Of a DNA stretch of 64,000 nt, positions 9,251 through 18,205 are shown in pieces. The stretch is from an uncultured Lachnospiraceae bacterium (GTDB lineage Bacteria > Bacillota > Clostridia > Lachnospirales > Lachnospiraceae). Below the pieces are notes generated by a model that ran no database searches, was not told where the DNA came from, and was given only the letters and a program-made list of their open reading frames with translations. The position numbers were made by a program, and so were the translations under genes. Within the stretch, counting starts at the first letter, position 1. Every line of letters begins with the position of its first letter. The DNA lies in contig CAMEOT010000006.1 of NCBI GenBank assembly GCA_945929965.1, positions 57,898-121,897 of the forward strand, in the 5' to 3' direction.

Positions 9251-9256
9251 TATAAT
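9251..9256 (+). promoter_or_regulatory. -10 element upstream of the EamA transporter gene
   Basis: Perfect TATAAT about 40 bases before the ATG at 9297. No good -35 is seen at the right distance, so only the -10 is annotated. Confidence 0.4.
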
Positions 9257-9296
9257 GGCAAAGATTGCGCTATAAAAATATAAGGAGTGTTCAAAA

Positions 9297-10277
9297 ATGA
9301 CAGAGGTTAATAAGAATATAGATAACGGGAAACCGAAAAAGACAGAAATCTTACAGAAAACCTGGGTAGTCTGTGCCCTGGCATTGGTGTGTACCTTCCT
9401 GTGGGGAAGTGCATCCCCCTGTATCAAGTTAGGCTATGCCTTGTTCGAAATTCCTTCGGGAGAGACCTGGACGCAGGTATTGTTTGCCGGAATGCGCTTC
9501 GTACTGGCTGGAATCCTGACAGTGCTGATCGGAAGCCTTTTACAGAAAAAGGCATTGGTGCCTACGAAAACTTCCGCACCCAGTATCGTGAAGCTGGCAA
9601 TCTTCCAGACAATTTTACAGTATATCTTTTTCTACATCGGACTGGCGCATAACAGCGGAGTCAAGGCTTCCATCATCAATGGTTCCAACACCTTTTTCGT
9701 CATTCTGGTGTCTGCCTTGATCTTCAGACAGGAGAAGCTGGATCTGAAAAAGGTACTGGGATGTATCATCGGTTTCGCCGGTGTCATCGTCGTCAGCATG
9801 AATGGACAGAAGATCGACATGGATTTAAGCCTGATGGGAGACGGCAGCCTGTTTTTGTGTGCTCTGTCCTATGCAGTCTCTTCCTGCCTGATGAAGAAAT
9901 ATTCCAAAAAGGATAACCCGGTCATGCTCAGTGGTTACCAGTTCATCCTGGGAGGCATTGTCATGGTTATCCTGGGCTTTAGCCTGGGCGGCAGGATCAC
10001 CCATGTATCCGCAAGCGCACTGCTCATGCTGTTCTATCTGGCATGCATCTCCGCAGTGGCATACTCCCTGTGGGGCATTCTGTTAAAATACAATCCCGTC
10101 TCCAAGGTGGCAATCTTCGGTTTCACGAATCCGGTATTCGGCGTGCTTTTATCCGCATGGTGGCTGGGAGAGGGCTCCGCAGAGCTTGGATGGAATGCAC
10201 TGATTGCGTTACTCTTAGTATGCATTGGTATCTGTATTGTCAATGTAAAAATAAACACCGGAAATAAAACGGCATAA
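9297..10277 (+). CDS. EamA/DMT superfamily transporter
   Basis: 326 residues with about ten hydrophobic segments arranged as two EamA repeats (about 25-165 and 180-318). Family features include FLWGSASPCIKLGY in the first helix, GVIVVSMNGQ at the end of repeat one, and NPVFGVLLSAWWLGE in repeat two. Drug/metabolite transporters export amino acids, sugars or drugs; the substrate cannot be read from sequence. AAGGAG gives a clear start. Gene stands alone and is convergent with the YjbR-MGMT fusion nine bases on. Confidence 0.9.
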   Translation: MTEVNKNIDNGKPKKTEILQKTWVVCALALVCTFLWGSASPCIKLGYALFEIPSGETWTQVLFAGMRFVLAGILTVLIGSLLQKKALVPTKTSAPSIVKLAIFQTILQYIFFYIGLAHNSGVKASIINGSNTFFVILVSALIFRQEKLDLKKVLGCIIGFAGVIVVSMNGQKIDMDLSLMGDGSLFLCALSYAVSSCLMKKYSKKDNPVMLSGYQFILGGIVMVILGFSLGGRITHVSASALLMLFYLACISAVAYSLWGILLKYNPVSKVAIFGFTNPVFGVLLSAWWLGEGSAELGWNALIALLLVCIGICIVNVKINTGNKTA

Positions 10278-10285
10278 TCAAAATT

Positions 10286-10912
10286 TTAAAACTTCATTCC
10301 GTATTTTTCCAGATCAACCCGGTTATTTATCACCGCAATGCCATCTGCCCGTAAGCGGTTTGCCTGTTCATCGGCGCCGCCGAAGGCAAAGGCGCCGGAG
10401 AGTTCTCCCTTGGAATTGACGACGCGGTAGCAGGGGATATGGTCAGGATCCGGATTTTTATGCAGGGCATTGCCCACAGCACGGGCCATCTTCGGCTCTC
10501 CCGCCATGGCAGCCACCTGCCCGTAGGTGGCGACACAGCCCTTCGGAATCTTTTTCACCGCATCATAGATCCGCTTTGTGGGACTGTCGGTGACGAGATC
10601 ATAGCTCTCTGCGATCATCCGGCAGATATCTTCATCGGGTATGGTGCCGTCTAAGATAATGGTGTTCCAGTGTTCTTTATTCTGATGATATGCGGGAATG
10701 ACGGAAGAGAAGGTGCTGCGCCAGAAGTCCCGCCAGGCAGGATCGGTCTTCACATTCAGATGCAGACAGCCATCTTTTTCGTAAGTCCATAAAAAAGCCT
10801 TTTTACTGCCCTTCACCCGTACCAGCTGCCAGTTGGGATCGTGGAAGGGCATTTCTGTATAAGTATCCGGAAAAGACAATCCGTATTCCAGTGCTTCTTC
10901 TCGTGTTTTCAT
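10286..10912 (-). CDS. Fusion of a YjbR/MmcQ-like domain with an MGMT-like DNA repair domain
   Basis: Residues about 1-105 resemble the MmcQ/YjbR fold (EMPFHDPNWQLVRV, LNVKTDPAWRDFWR, EHWNTIILDGTIPDE). Residues about 115-200 resemble the DNA-binding domain of O6-alkylguanine alkyltransferases (IPKGCVATYGQVA, ARAVGNALHKNP). The alkyl-acceptor motif, normally PCHR, reads IPCYRVV: the cysteine is kept but the following histidine is tyrosine. Start at 10912 follows GGAGGT; an upstream ATG at 10936 lacks a site. Likely a DNA alkylation sensor or repair protein; catalytic competence is uncertain. Confidence 0.8.
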   Translation of the reverse strand: MKTREEALEYGLSFPDTYTEMPFHDPNWQLVRVKGSKKAFLWTYEKDGCLHLNVKTDPAWRDFWRSTFSSVIPAYHQNKEHWNTIILDGTIPDEDICRMIAESYDLVTDSPTKRIYDAVKKIPKGCVATYGQVAAMAGEPKMARAVGNALHKNPDPDHIPCYRVVNSKGELSGAFAFGGADEQANRLRADGIAVINNRVDLEKYGMKF

Positions 10913-11052
10913 GCCGTCAGACCTCCGTTTTTTCAAAAATCATTCTTCATTATTTTACTATAACTCCCTTTTCTTTTCTATGAAAACATGGTAAACTTTT
11001 TCGAGAAACAGGTCATGGAAACGGGCTGCAAAAGCCTGGGAACGGAGATAAT

Positions 11053-12327
11053 ATGATACTGATACAGGATGGTTATATGATCGATCCCAAGTCAGGAAAA
11101 GAGGGCAACTTTGATATCCTGATCGACGGAGACAAGATCGTAAAGATCGCAGAAAAAATCGAACCGAAGGGTAAGGTGACAAGGATCAATGCGGAAGGGC
11201 TGTTAGTCGCTCCGGGACTGGTGGATGTGCATGTGCATTTCAGAGATCCCGGTTTCACAGCGAAGGAAGATATCAACACCGGCGCTGCGGCTGCGGCGAA
11301 GGGAGGTGTGACCACCGTGGTACTGATGGCGAACACGAAGCCCACCGTGGACAGTGAGGAGACCCTGAATTATATCCTGAACAAGGGAGCGGAGACGGGA
11401 ATCCATGTGACGACTTGCGCCAATGTGACCATGGGCATGCAGGGAAAGCAGCTGACGGATATGAAGAAGCTGGCAGCGGCAGGCGCTGTGGGATTCACGG
11501 ATGATGGTGTGCCCCTGCTGGATGCGGAACTGGTGCGCCATGCCATGGAGATCTCCGCAGAGCTGGACATGCCCATCAGCTTCCATGAGGAAGATCCGAA
11601 ATATATCGAGAACAACGGTGTGAACCGGGGAAAGGCCAGCGAGTATTACGGAATCGGCGGTTCTTCCAGAGAGGCGGAGATCGCTCTGGTGGAGCGGGAT
11701 CTGAAGCTGGCGGAAGAGACCGGTGCCTGCATCGATATCCAGCATATCAGCAGTAAGGAAGCGGTAGAGCTGGTGCGTCAGGCAAAAAAGAGATGCTCCA
11801 ACATCCATGCGGAAGCCACACCCCATCATTTTACCCTGACCGAAGATGCCGTGATCAAATACGGCACTCTGGCGAAGATGAATCCTCCCCTGAGAGAGGA
11901 AGCGGATCGTCAGGCAGTGATCCGGGGATTGGTGGACGGCACCATCGATATGATCGCGACAGATCATGCTCCCCATACCGCCGAGGAGAAAGCAAAGCCC
12001 ATCACCGAAGCACCCAGCGGCATTACCGGACTGGAGACTTCTCTGGCACTGGGTATCACAGAACTGGTGGACGAGGGGTACCTGACCATGAAGCAGCTGC
12101 TTCGCCTGATGAGCACGAATCCTGCTGCCATGTATCATCTCGATGCCGGATATCTGGCGGAGGGAGGCCCAGCAGATGTGATCCTGATCGACACTGCGGC
12201 AGAGTTCATCCCGGAGACCTATGCTTCCAAGGCAACAAACACTCCTTTTACCGGATGGAAATTAAAGGGTGAAGTGAAAAAGACCATCTGTGGCGGTAAG
12301 ATCATATATCAGGGACCGCAGGCATAG
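11053..12327 (+). CDS. pyrC: Dihydroorotase
   Basis: Third step of pyrimidine synthesis: cyclises carbamoyl-aspartate to dihydroorotate. This is the ~424-residue class I form. Zinc ligands are visible in DVHVHFRDPG (H60, H62) and IATDHAPH (D304, H305, H308). It is the first gene of a pyrC-pyrK-pyrD run; pyrK begins 34 bases after its stop. No PyrR-type attenuator was recognised in the ~115 bases upstream. Confidence 0.97.
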   Translation: MILIQDGYMIDPKSGKEGNFDILIDGDKIVKIAEKIEPKGKVTRINAEGLLVAPGLVDVHVHFRDPGFTAKEDINTGAAAAAKGGVTTVVLMANTKPTVDSEETLNYILNKGAETGIHVTTCANVTMGMQGKQLTDMKKLAAAGAVGFTDDGVPLLDAELVRHAMEISAELDMPISFHEEDPKYIENNGVNRGKASEYYGIGGSSREAEIALVERDLKLAEETGACIDIQHISSKEAVELVRQAKKRCSNIHAEATPHHFTLTEDAVIKYGTLAKMNPPLREEADRQAVIRGLVDGTIDMIATDHAPHTAEEKAKPITEAPSGITGLETSLALGITELVDEGYLTMKQLLRLMSTNPAAMYHLDAGYLAEGGPADVILIDTAAEFIPETYASKATNTPFTGWKLKGEVKKTICGGKIIYQGPQA

Positions 12328-12361
12328 AAGTGACAATATAGAAAGAGAAAAGGACAATCAA

Positions 12362-13138
12362 ATGAAGCAGAAAATCACAGCAACCGTGCTTTCTCAGAAA
12401 GAGATCGCACCCAAAATCTATGATATGTGGATCGCTACGGATCTGGCGACATGTGCGAGGGCCGGTCAGTTCATCGGCGTCTACCCTAAGGACCGCAGCA
12501 CTCTGTTGCCCCGCCCTATCAGTATCTGTCAAGTGAGCGATAAAAAGGATGCCCTGCGCATCGTGTACCGTATCGCCGGACAGGGCACTGCGGAGTTTTC
12601 CTCTTATCAGGAAGGAGACAGCGTAGAGATTTTGGGAACCTTAGGCAACGGCTTCCCCACAGAGGCAGCGGAAGGCAAAAAGGTATTCCTCATGGGCGGC
12701 GGCATCGGCATCCCTCCCATGCTGGAGCTGGCAAGAGAGCTTCCGGCATCTGTGGACAAGCAGATCATCGTGGGCTACCGTGACAATCAGTTGTTCTTAA
12801 AGGAAGACCTGGAGAAGAACGGAACCGTATACATTGCCACTGAGGACGGCAGTGTCGGCACGAAGGGCAATGTCATGAATGCCATCGAAGAGAACGGATT
12901 ACAGGCAGATGTAATCTTCGCCTGCGGACCGATGCCTATGCTTCGCGCGATTAAAAAGTACGCAGAAGAAAAAGGGATTGAGGCATATATCTCTCTGGAA
13001 GAGCATATGGCGTGCGGCGTGGGAGCCTGCCTGGGCTGCGTCGTGAAGACGAAGGAAGTGGATCATCATTCGCATGTGCACAACGCGAGAATCTGCACCG
13101 ACGGACCCGTATTTGAAGCCAAGGAGGTAGAGATCTGA
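12362..13138 (+). CDS. pyrK: Dihydroorotate dehydrogenase electron transfer subunit
   Basis: FAD and [2Fe-2S] protein (258 residues) that passes electrons from PyrD to NAD+. The FAD motif LPRPISI is near residue 45, GGGIGIPPM marks the nucleotide domain, and the cluster ligands are C218, C223, C226 and C245 in CGVGACLGC and ARICTDG. Start placed at 12362, where the family normally begins (MKQKITATV) after AAAGGA; a longer frame back to 12290 overlaps pyrC and is not conserved. Its stop shares a base with the pyrD start (TGATG). Confidence 0.96.
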   Translation: MKQKITATVLSQKEIAPKIYDMWIATDLATCARAGQFIGVYPKDRSTLLPRPISICQVSDKKDALRIVYRIAGQGTAEFSSYQEGDSVEILGTLGNGFPTEAAEGKKVFLMGGGIGIPPMLELARELPASVDKQIIVGYRDNQLFLKEDLEKNGTVYIATEDGSVGTKGNVMNAIEENGLQADVIFACGPMPMLRAIKKYAEEKGIEAYISLEEHMACGVGACLGCVVKTKEVDHHSHVHNARICTDGPVFEAKEVEI

Positions 13139-14043
13139 TGAATACACAGACAACGATCGCAGGAATTACTTTTAAAAATCCCGTAATGACAGCTTCCGGG
13201 ACCTTCGGCTCCGGTATGGAATATGAAGAATTCGTAGATTTAAACCGCCTGGGTGCGGTAGTGACCAAGGGCGTGGCAAATGTGCCCTGGCCCGGCAATC
13301 CTACCCCCCGTGTGGCAGAAGTATACGGCGGCATGCTCAATGCCATCGGATTACAGAATCCCGGCATTGATGTATTCATGGAGAGAGACATTCCTTTCCT
13401 GAAAAAATATGACACGAAGATCATTGTAAATGTCTGCGGCAAGTCCGTGGAGGATTACGTGGACGTGGTGGAACGTCTGGGAGACGAGCCGTCAGTCAGC
13501 ATGCTGGAAATCAACGTATCCTGCCCCAATGTGAAGGAAGGCGCCATTGCCTTCGGACAGAAAGCGGATGCTCTATACAATATTACTTCCGAACTGAAAA
13601 AGCATGCAAAACAGCCCATCATCATGAAGCTGAGTCCCAACGTAACGGATATCACAGAGATGGCGAAGGCAGCGGAGGCAGCAGGAGCGGATGCATTGTC
13701 CCTGATCAACACCATCACCGGCATGAAGATCGATATTCACCGCAGAAAATTCGCCATTGCCAACAAGACCGGCGGCATGAGCGGTCCTGCCATTAAGCCC
13801 ATCGCAGTCCGCATGGTATACCAGGTGGCGCAGGCAGTTAAGATTCCCATCATTGGCATGGGAGGCATCGCTACGGCGGAAGATGCTATTGAATTTATTC
13901 TGGCGGGAGCCAGTGCTGTCAGCGTAGGAGCCATGAACTTCGTGGATCCCTATACTACAATCAAAGTCGTAGAGGGTATTGAAGATTACATGCGCACCTA
14001 TCATGTAGAGAACCTGACAGATCTCATCGGCGCGGTGGAATAA
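13138..14043 (+). CDS. pyrD: Dihydroorotate dehydrogenase, catalytic subunit (class 1B)
   Basis: Oxidises dihydroorotate to orotate using FMN, with PyrK giving NAD+ as acceptor. 301 residues, normal for the class. The catalytic Cys lies in LEINVSCPNV (about C129), as in class 1B, and the FMN phosphate site is GGIATAEDA followed by GASAVSVG. Its start overlaps the pyrK stop by one base, which couples translation of the two subunits. Confidence 0.97.
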   Translation: MNTQTTIAGITFKNPVMTASGTFGSGMEYEEFVDLNRLGAVVTKGVANVPWPGNPTPRVAEVYGGMLNAIGLQNPGIDVFMERDIPFLKKYDTKIIVNVCGKSVEDYVDVVERLGDEPSVSMLEINVSCPNVKEGAIAFGQKADALYNITSELKKHAKQPIIMKLSPNVTDITEMAKAAEAAGADALSLINTITGMKIDIHRRKFAIANKTGGMSGPAIKPIAVRMVYQVAQAVKIPIIGMGGIATAEDAIEFILAGASAVSVGAMNFVDPYTTIKVVEGIEDYMRTYHVENLTDLIGAVE

Positions 14044-14076
14044 GCGGACAGAGAACAGAATACGGTATAAAACAGC

Positions 14077-14122
14077 ACAGACCTTCATATATATAGACAT
14101 ATTTGTATATATGGAGGTCTGT
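14077..14122 (+). promoter_or_regulatory. 17-bp stem-loop covering the ribosome site of the SipL-like gene
   Basis: 14077-14093 pairs with 14106-14122 over 17 base pairs (one G-U), with a 12-base loop. The right arm holds GGAGG (14113-14117), the Shine-Dalgarno sequence of the gene starting at 14127. There is no T run after it, so it is not an ordinary terminator. It could repress translation of read-through transcripts from the pyr operon; a transcript starting inside the stem would escape. Confidence 0.6.
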
Positions 14123-14126
14123 TATT

Positions 14127-15704
14127 GTGGAACTGATCAAGAGAAATATACATATGGACCGGGTGAAACGGTCCACCGTCATGCAGTTTACCATGGAGGA
14201 GGATCTGAATCTTCCGGAAGATAAACCGGATATCAGTACCCTGAATCTGGAAAAGGGGGAGATCGTCATAGAAGAGATCCGTCCGGGTATGGACGAAGTG
14301 ACCGTGCGGGGAAAGCTGGGCTATGCCATTTTGTATCATACCCAGGAGGCGGGCAGCAGTCTGATCCTGTTAAGCGGAGCGCTTCCTTTTGAGGAGAAGA
14401 TTCATATGGAGGGAACCCTGCCTTCGGATACGGTGGCAGTGGATGGAACGGTGGAGGATTTCACTGTTAATATGATCAATTCCCGGAAGTTGAACCTGCA
14501 GACACTGTTATGTCTGACCGCCCGGATCGAGGAAATCTACGACGAGGAGCTGCCCGTTGGAATCCAGGAGAATAGTGCGGGAGACGGCGTGGAATATCGG
14601 ATATCTCCCATGGAAGTGACACAGCTTGCCATTTGCAAAAACGATATTTTCCGGAAAAAGGAGGAGATTCCCCTGCCATCCAGCTATCCGAATGTGTATC
14701 AGATCCTGTGGAGCAATATATCCCTTCGGGATGTAGAGATGAAGCCTCAGGAAGAGAGTATTTCCATCCGGGGAGATATCCAGATCTTCGTCCTCTATGA
14801 GGCGGAGGGAGAAGAGCGGTCCATCCGGTCATACGAGACGACGATCCCCTTAGACGGGACGCTGGAATGCCAGGGCTGCAGAGAGACTCTGCTGCCGGAC
14901 ATCCGCTATGCGCTGGTCAGACAGGAGCATGGACAGCCGGAACTGACGATCCAGCCGGACCTGGATGGGGAAGAGCGGATCCTGGGACTGGAATGCGCGC
15001 TGGAATTGAATATCCGCCTCTATGAGGAGGAAAAAATTGACATTCTAAGAGATATCTACGGGGTGACGAAAGAAGTCATCCCTAACACAAGGGATGCAAA
15101 TGTGCGTCAGCTGCTTTCGAGGATCACGGGCAAGACCAAGATAACGGATCACAGGCAGACGGATATCGGTGCCCCGGTACTGCAGATACTTCACAGCGAA
15201 GGAAACGTTACGATCGACCACCGGGAGATCACAGAGGAAGGGATCCGGCTGCAGGGCAGTATTGATCTTACGGTGCTGTGCGTTACGGAGAAGGATGAGA
15301 CCCCTTATATGAGCATCAGAGAACAGATCCCTTATGACTATACGTTGAATGTAGCGGGAGTGACTTCGGAAGATCAGGCACAGGTACACAGTGAACTGGA
15401 ACAGCTGCAGGTGAATCTCTTAGAGGGGGAAGAACTGGATGTGAAGGCGGTGCTGTCTTTTTCCACAACCGTGATGAAGAATGTTCCGGTGAATGCCATC
15501 GAAGAAGTGGAGGAACAGGAGATTGACAGTGCCATGCTGGCAGGTCTGCCCAGCGCGGTGATCTACATTACCGCACCGGGAGATGACCTGTGGAGCATCG
15601 GCAGAAAATATCACATGCCGGTGAATACTGTGAGAGAATTGAATGCCCTGGACAGTGATGAATTACGACCCGGGCAGAAAATAATGCTGGTAAAAGGAAT
15701 TTAG
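14127..15704 (+). CDS. sipL: SPOCS (DUF3794) and LysM domain spore protein, SipL-like
   Basis: 525-residue protein close in length and layout to Clostridioides SipL, the spore coat morphogenetic protein that binds SpoIVA. N-terminal and central segments carry SPOCS/DUF3794 repeats (ELIKRNIHMDRVKRS at the start, DKPDISTLNLEKGEI, and a last repeat near residues 330-450). The C-terminal LysM is about 475-523 (APGDDLWSIGRKYHMPVNTV, LRPGQKIML). Start is GTG at 14127 with GGAGG nine bases before. It would act at the forespore surface in the mother cell; regulation by a sigma-E promoter is expected but not identified. Confidence 0.82.
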   Translation: MELIKRNIHMDRVKRSTVMQFTMEEDLNLPEDKPDISTLNLEKGEIVIEEIRPGMDEVTVRGKLGYAILYHTQEAGSSLILLSGALPFEEKIHMEGTLPSDTVAVDGTVEDFTVNMINSRKLNLQTLLCLTARIEEIYDEELPVGIQENSAGDGVEYRISPMEVTQLAICKNDIFRKKEEIPLPSSYPNVYQILWSNISLRDVEMKPQEESISIRGDIQIFVLYEAEGEERSIRSYETTIPLDGTLECQGCRETLLPDIRYALVRQEHGQPELTIQPDLDGEERILGLECALELNIRLYEEEKIDILRDIYGVTKEVIPNTRDANVRQLLSRITGKTKITDHRQTDIGAPVLQILHSEGNVTIDHREITEEGIRLQGSIDLTVLCVTEKDETPYMSIREQIPYDYTLNVAGVTSEDQAQVHSELEQLQVNLLEGEELDVKAVLSFSTTVMKNVPVNAIEEVEEQEIDSAMLAGLPSAVIYITAPGDDLWSIGRKYHMPVNTVRELNALDSDELRPGQKIMLVKGI

Positions 15705-15714
15705 CTATCGAAAT

Positions 15715-16329
15715 TTAGCCTTCGGTGGTCAGTCCGGCGTCTGCTGCCAGCTTGTCGAACTTCTCCATTACGGCATCGTAGGTCTTCTGGGAGATCTCGG
15801 GAAGGGAACCGCCCCAGGTCTTCTCCGCCTGTGCATAGCCTTTCTTGAATGCATCACGCATAGCTTCGATCTTGTCCGGGTCGCCGCCGGTCAGAGCAGT
15901 GGCGAACTGGATGATACGGTCGGAGGTCTGGCCCACACCCCAGTAACCGTCCTCTGCGATATCCGCCTGTGCCTGCGCCTTGGTCGCAGGATCTACGGTA
16001 TAATTGCCGGAACGCAGGAAGGACCAGATATCATTGGCGTTGCCATAGGTGGTAGCCTGCTTCCCCATCATCTGTTCTACCAGAGAACGCAGCTGGCTGG
16101 TACGTGCATCTGCATCTGCTTTTAACTTGTTGATCATAGCGATGTCCGGTTTATAAGTCTTTTTGGTGGAAGAAGTATTGGTGTCGGTGCTGTGTTCATA
16201 GATTACACCGGTATCTTCCGTAGTCCTTGTGGCTGCTTCCTCTGCGGAAGTCTTTTCTTTTGCTGCACTTGTGCTGTTATAGCTGTAGGCTGCAGCTGCC
16301 TGGGTAGATGTAACTCCGTTTACGCTCAT
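15715..16329 (-). CDS. Conserved protein of unknown function
   Basis: 204 residues. The first ~60 residues are low complexity (Ala, Thr, Ser rich, with SVNGVTSTQAAAAYSY), like an unstructured linker. The C-terminal ~100 residues are well ordered, with IAEDGYWGVGQTSDRII and EKTWGGSLPEISQKTYDAV. I recall this C-terminal block in proteins of many flagellated bacteria, but cannot name a function. No signal peptide or membrane segment. Clear AGAGGA before the ATG. It is convergent with the sipL-like gene ten bases away. Confidence 0.75.
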   Translation of the reverse strand: MSVNGVTSTQAAAAYSYNSTSAAKEKTSAEEAATRTTEDTGVIYEHSTDTNTSSTKKTYKPDIAMINKLKADADARTSQLRSLVEQMMGKQATTYGNANDIWSFLRSGNYTVDPATKAQAQADIAEDGYWGVGQTSDRIIQFATALTGGDPDKIEAMRDAFKKGYAQAEKTWGGSLPEISQKTYDAVMEKFDKLAADAGLTTEG

Positions 16330-16474
16330 AGTTTCCTCTTTTCTGTCATCCTTGACTTCGATAAAAATACCTTTTGAGAGTTTTTGGTTTCACTTGCTAT
16401 ATCGTCCCATAATAGTGGATTCTTTAGATGATTTTGGGGAAAATAGAAAAATCCGTAGAAAACCCCTCACTCCA

Positions 16475-16503
16475 TTGACAAAGTACATAGGATTGTATAA
16501 AAT
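16475..16503 (+). promoter_or_regulatory. Sigma-A promoter of ispE
   Basis: TTGACA at 16475-16480, a 17-base spacer and TAAAAT at 16498-16503, about 55 bases before the ispE start. Confidence 0.55.
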
Positions 16504-16557
16504 TAAGTACAATATGTGTATACAAGCTATTCTGGATAGCGCAGCTAGGAGACAAAA

Positions 16558-17418
16558 ATGAACGAATATCGGATAAAAGCGTATGCCAAGATCAATTTGG
16601 GACTGGATGTGGTCAGAAGACTCGAGAACGGTTATCACGAAGTGAAAATGGTCATGCAGACCGTAGGTATCTATGATATGCTGGATTTTAAACGGATACA
16701 GAACGGCATCGTCATTACCACGGATTCCGGCGAACTTCCGACGAACGAGGATAACCTGATCTATAAAGCGGCTAAGCTCATGATGGAACAGTATCATATC
16801 AGCGAAGGCGTGGAGATCCACCTGGAGAAGCACATCCCCATTGCAGCGGGAATGGCGGGGGGCAGCACAGATGCGGCAGCTACCCTGAAGGGAATGAACA
16901 GGCTGTTTGATCTGGGATGTACGTTGAAGGATCTGATGGAACTGGGCGTGAAGATCGGTGCGGATGTTCCCTATTGCGTCATGGGCGGTACGGCTCTGGC
17001 GGAGGGCATCGGCGAGAAGCTGACGCCGCTTGCTCCGGCACCTGACTGTTATGTGCTGGTAGCGAAACCGGACATTAATGTATCGACGAAATATGTCTAT
17101 GAGCACCTGGATGCCCAGGAGATCATAAAGCATCCGGATATCGACGGCATGGTGGAAGCCATCGCCGAGGAAAGCTTACAGGGAATTCTGGATCGCATGG
17201 AAAATGTGTTGGAGACGGTAACGGTGAGAGCGTATCCTGTGATACAGATCATCAAGGACCGGATGAAAGAGCTGGGAGCCATCAACAGCCTGATGAGTGG
17301 CAGCGGTCCTACCGTATTCGGTATTTTTGTAGAGAAGGATATGGCCCGCAGAGCATATGAAAAATTAGAGGAGGAACAGCTGGCTAAGCAGATATTCCTG
17401 ACGGAATTCTGTGAGTAA
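16558..17418 (+). CDS. ispE: 4-diphosphocytidyl-2-C-methyl-D-erythritol kinase
   Basis: GHMP-family kinase of the MEP isoprenoid pathway; phosphorylates CDP-methylerythritol. 286 residues. The N-terminal AKINLGLDV block and NGYHEVKMVM are typical; the ATP loop is PIAAGMAGGSTDAAA (about residues 95-109) and the C-terminal GHMP motif is MSGSGPTVFG. The GntR regulator gene starts 15 bases after its stop, so the two may be co-transcribed. Confidence 0.96.
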   Translation: MNEYRIKAYAKINLGLDVVRRLENGYHEVKMVMQTVGIYDMLDFKRIQNGIVITTDSGELPTNEDNLIYKAAKLMMEQYHISEGVEIHLEKHIPIAAGMAGGSTDAAATLKGMNRLFDLGCTLKDLMELGVKIGADVPYCVMGGTALAEGIGEKLTPLAPAPDCYVLVAKPDINVSTKYVYEHLDAQEIIKHPDIDGMVEAIAEESLQGILDRMENVLETVTVRAYPVIQIIKDRMKELGAINSLMSGSGPTVFGIFVEKDMARRAYEKLEEEQLAKQIFLTEFCE

Positions 17419-17433
17419 TGTCAGAGAAGAGGT

Positions 17434-18117
17434 ATGCAGGATAATTTACAGGTGACAATGGATGAGTTTCTGCCACTCAGAGATGTGGTATTCAATACGT
17501 TGCGGCAGGCCATTCTCACGGGAGAACTGAAGCCCGGAGAGCGGCTGATGGAGATCCATCTTGCCAACAAGCTGGGAGTCAGCAGAACCCCGATCCGGGA
17601 AGCTATCCGCAAGCTGGAGTTGGAAGGACTGGTGACCATGATCCCCAGAAGGGGCGCGGAAGTGGCACAGATCACGGAGAAGAGCATGAACGATGTGCTG
17701 GAGGTCCGCAGGGCTATGGATGCTCTCTGCGTGGAGCTGGCATGCGACCGGATCACCCTGGAAGAACTGCAGGAACTGAAGAAAGCCTGTGATAATTTTG
17801 AGGCGGCGGTGAAGACCAAAGACGTCAAGCAGATTGCCCAGGCGGATGTGGCATTACATGATATTATCGTGGAAGCCACCGGGAATCAGCGACTGATCCA
17901 GCTGGTGAACAACCTGTCCGAACAGATGTATCGTTATCGGTTCGAATATATCAAAGATTTCAGCCAGCATGACCGGCTGGTGGAGGAACATAAGGTCATC
18001 TACCAGGCAATCGTGAAAAAAGACAAAGAGACGGCATCGAACATGGCGAAGGTGCATATCGATAATCAGAAAAAGGCAATTATCCGCCAGATCCGTCTGG
18101 AGCGGGAGAAAAATTAA
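17434..18117 (+). CDS. GntR family regulator, FadR/FCD subfamily
   Basis: 227 residues. The winged helix-turn-helix is about 15-75 (LRQAILTGELKPGERL, LGVSRTPIREAIRKLE). The C-terminal all-helical FCD ligand domain (about 85-220) includes VRRAMDALCVELAC, ADVALHDIIVEATGN and the conserved EHKVIYQAIVKKD. FCD regulators bind organic acids through a metal site. It lies just after ispE without an obvious metabolic partner, so its target is unknown. Confidence 0.9.
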   Translation: MQDNLQVTMDEFLPLRDVVFNTLRQAILTGELKPGERLMEIHLANKLGVSRTPIREAIRKLELEGLVTMIPRRGAEVAQITEKSMNDVLEVRRAMDALCVELACDRITLEELQELKKACDNFEAAVKTKDVKQIAQADVALHDIIVEATGNQRLIQLVNNLSEQMYRYRFEYIKDFSQHDRLVEEHKVIYQAIVKKDKETASNMAKVHIDNQKKAIIRQIRLEREKN

Positions 18118-18205
18118 TAATTTCAATAGTTTTCCAAAAGTATAATCTGTCCGGAAAGTGGTAATGATTTCCATATATCAAATAAATATGGAAAGAGGAC
18201 TACTG

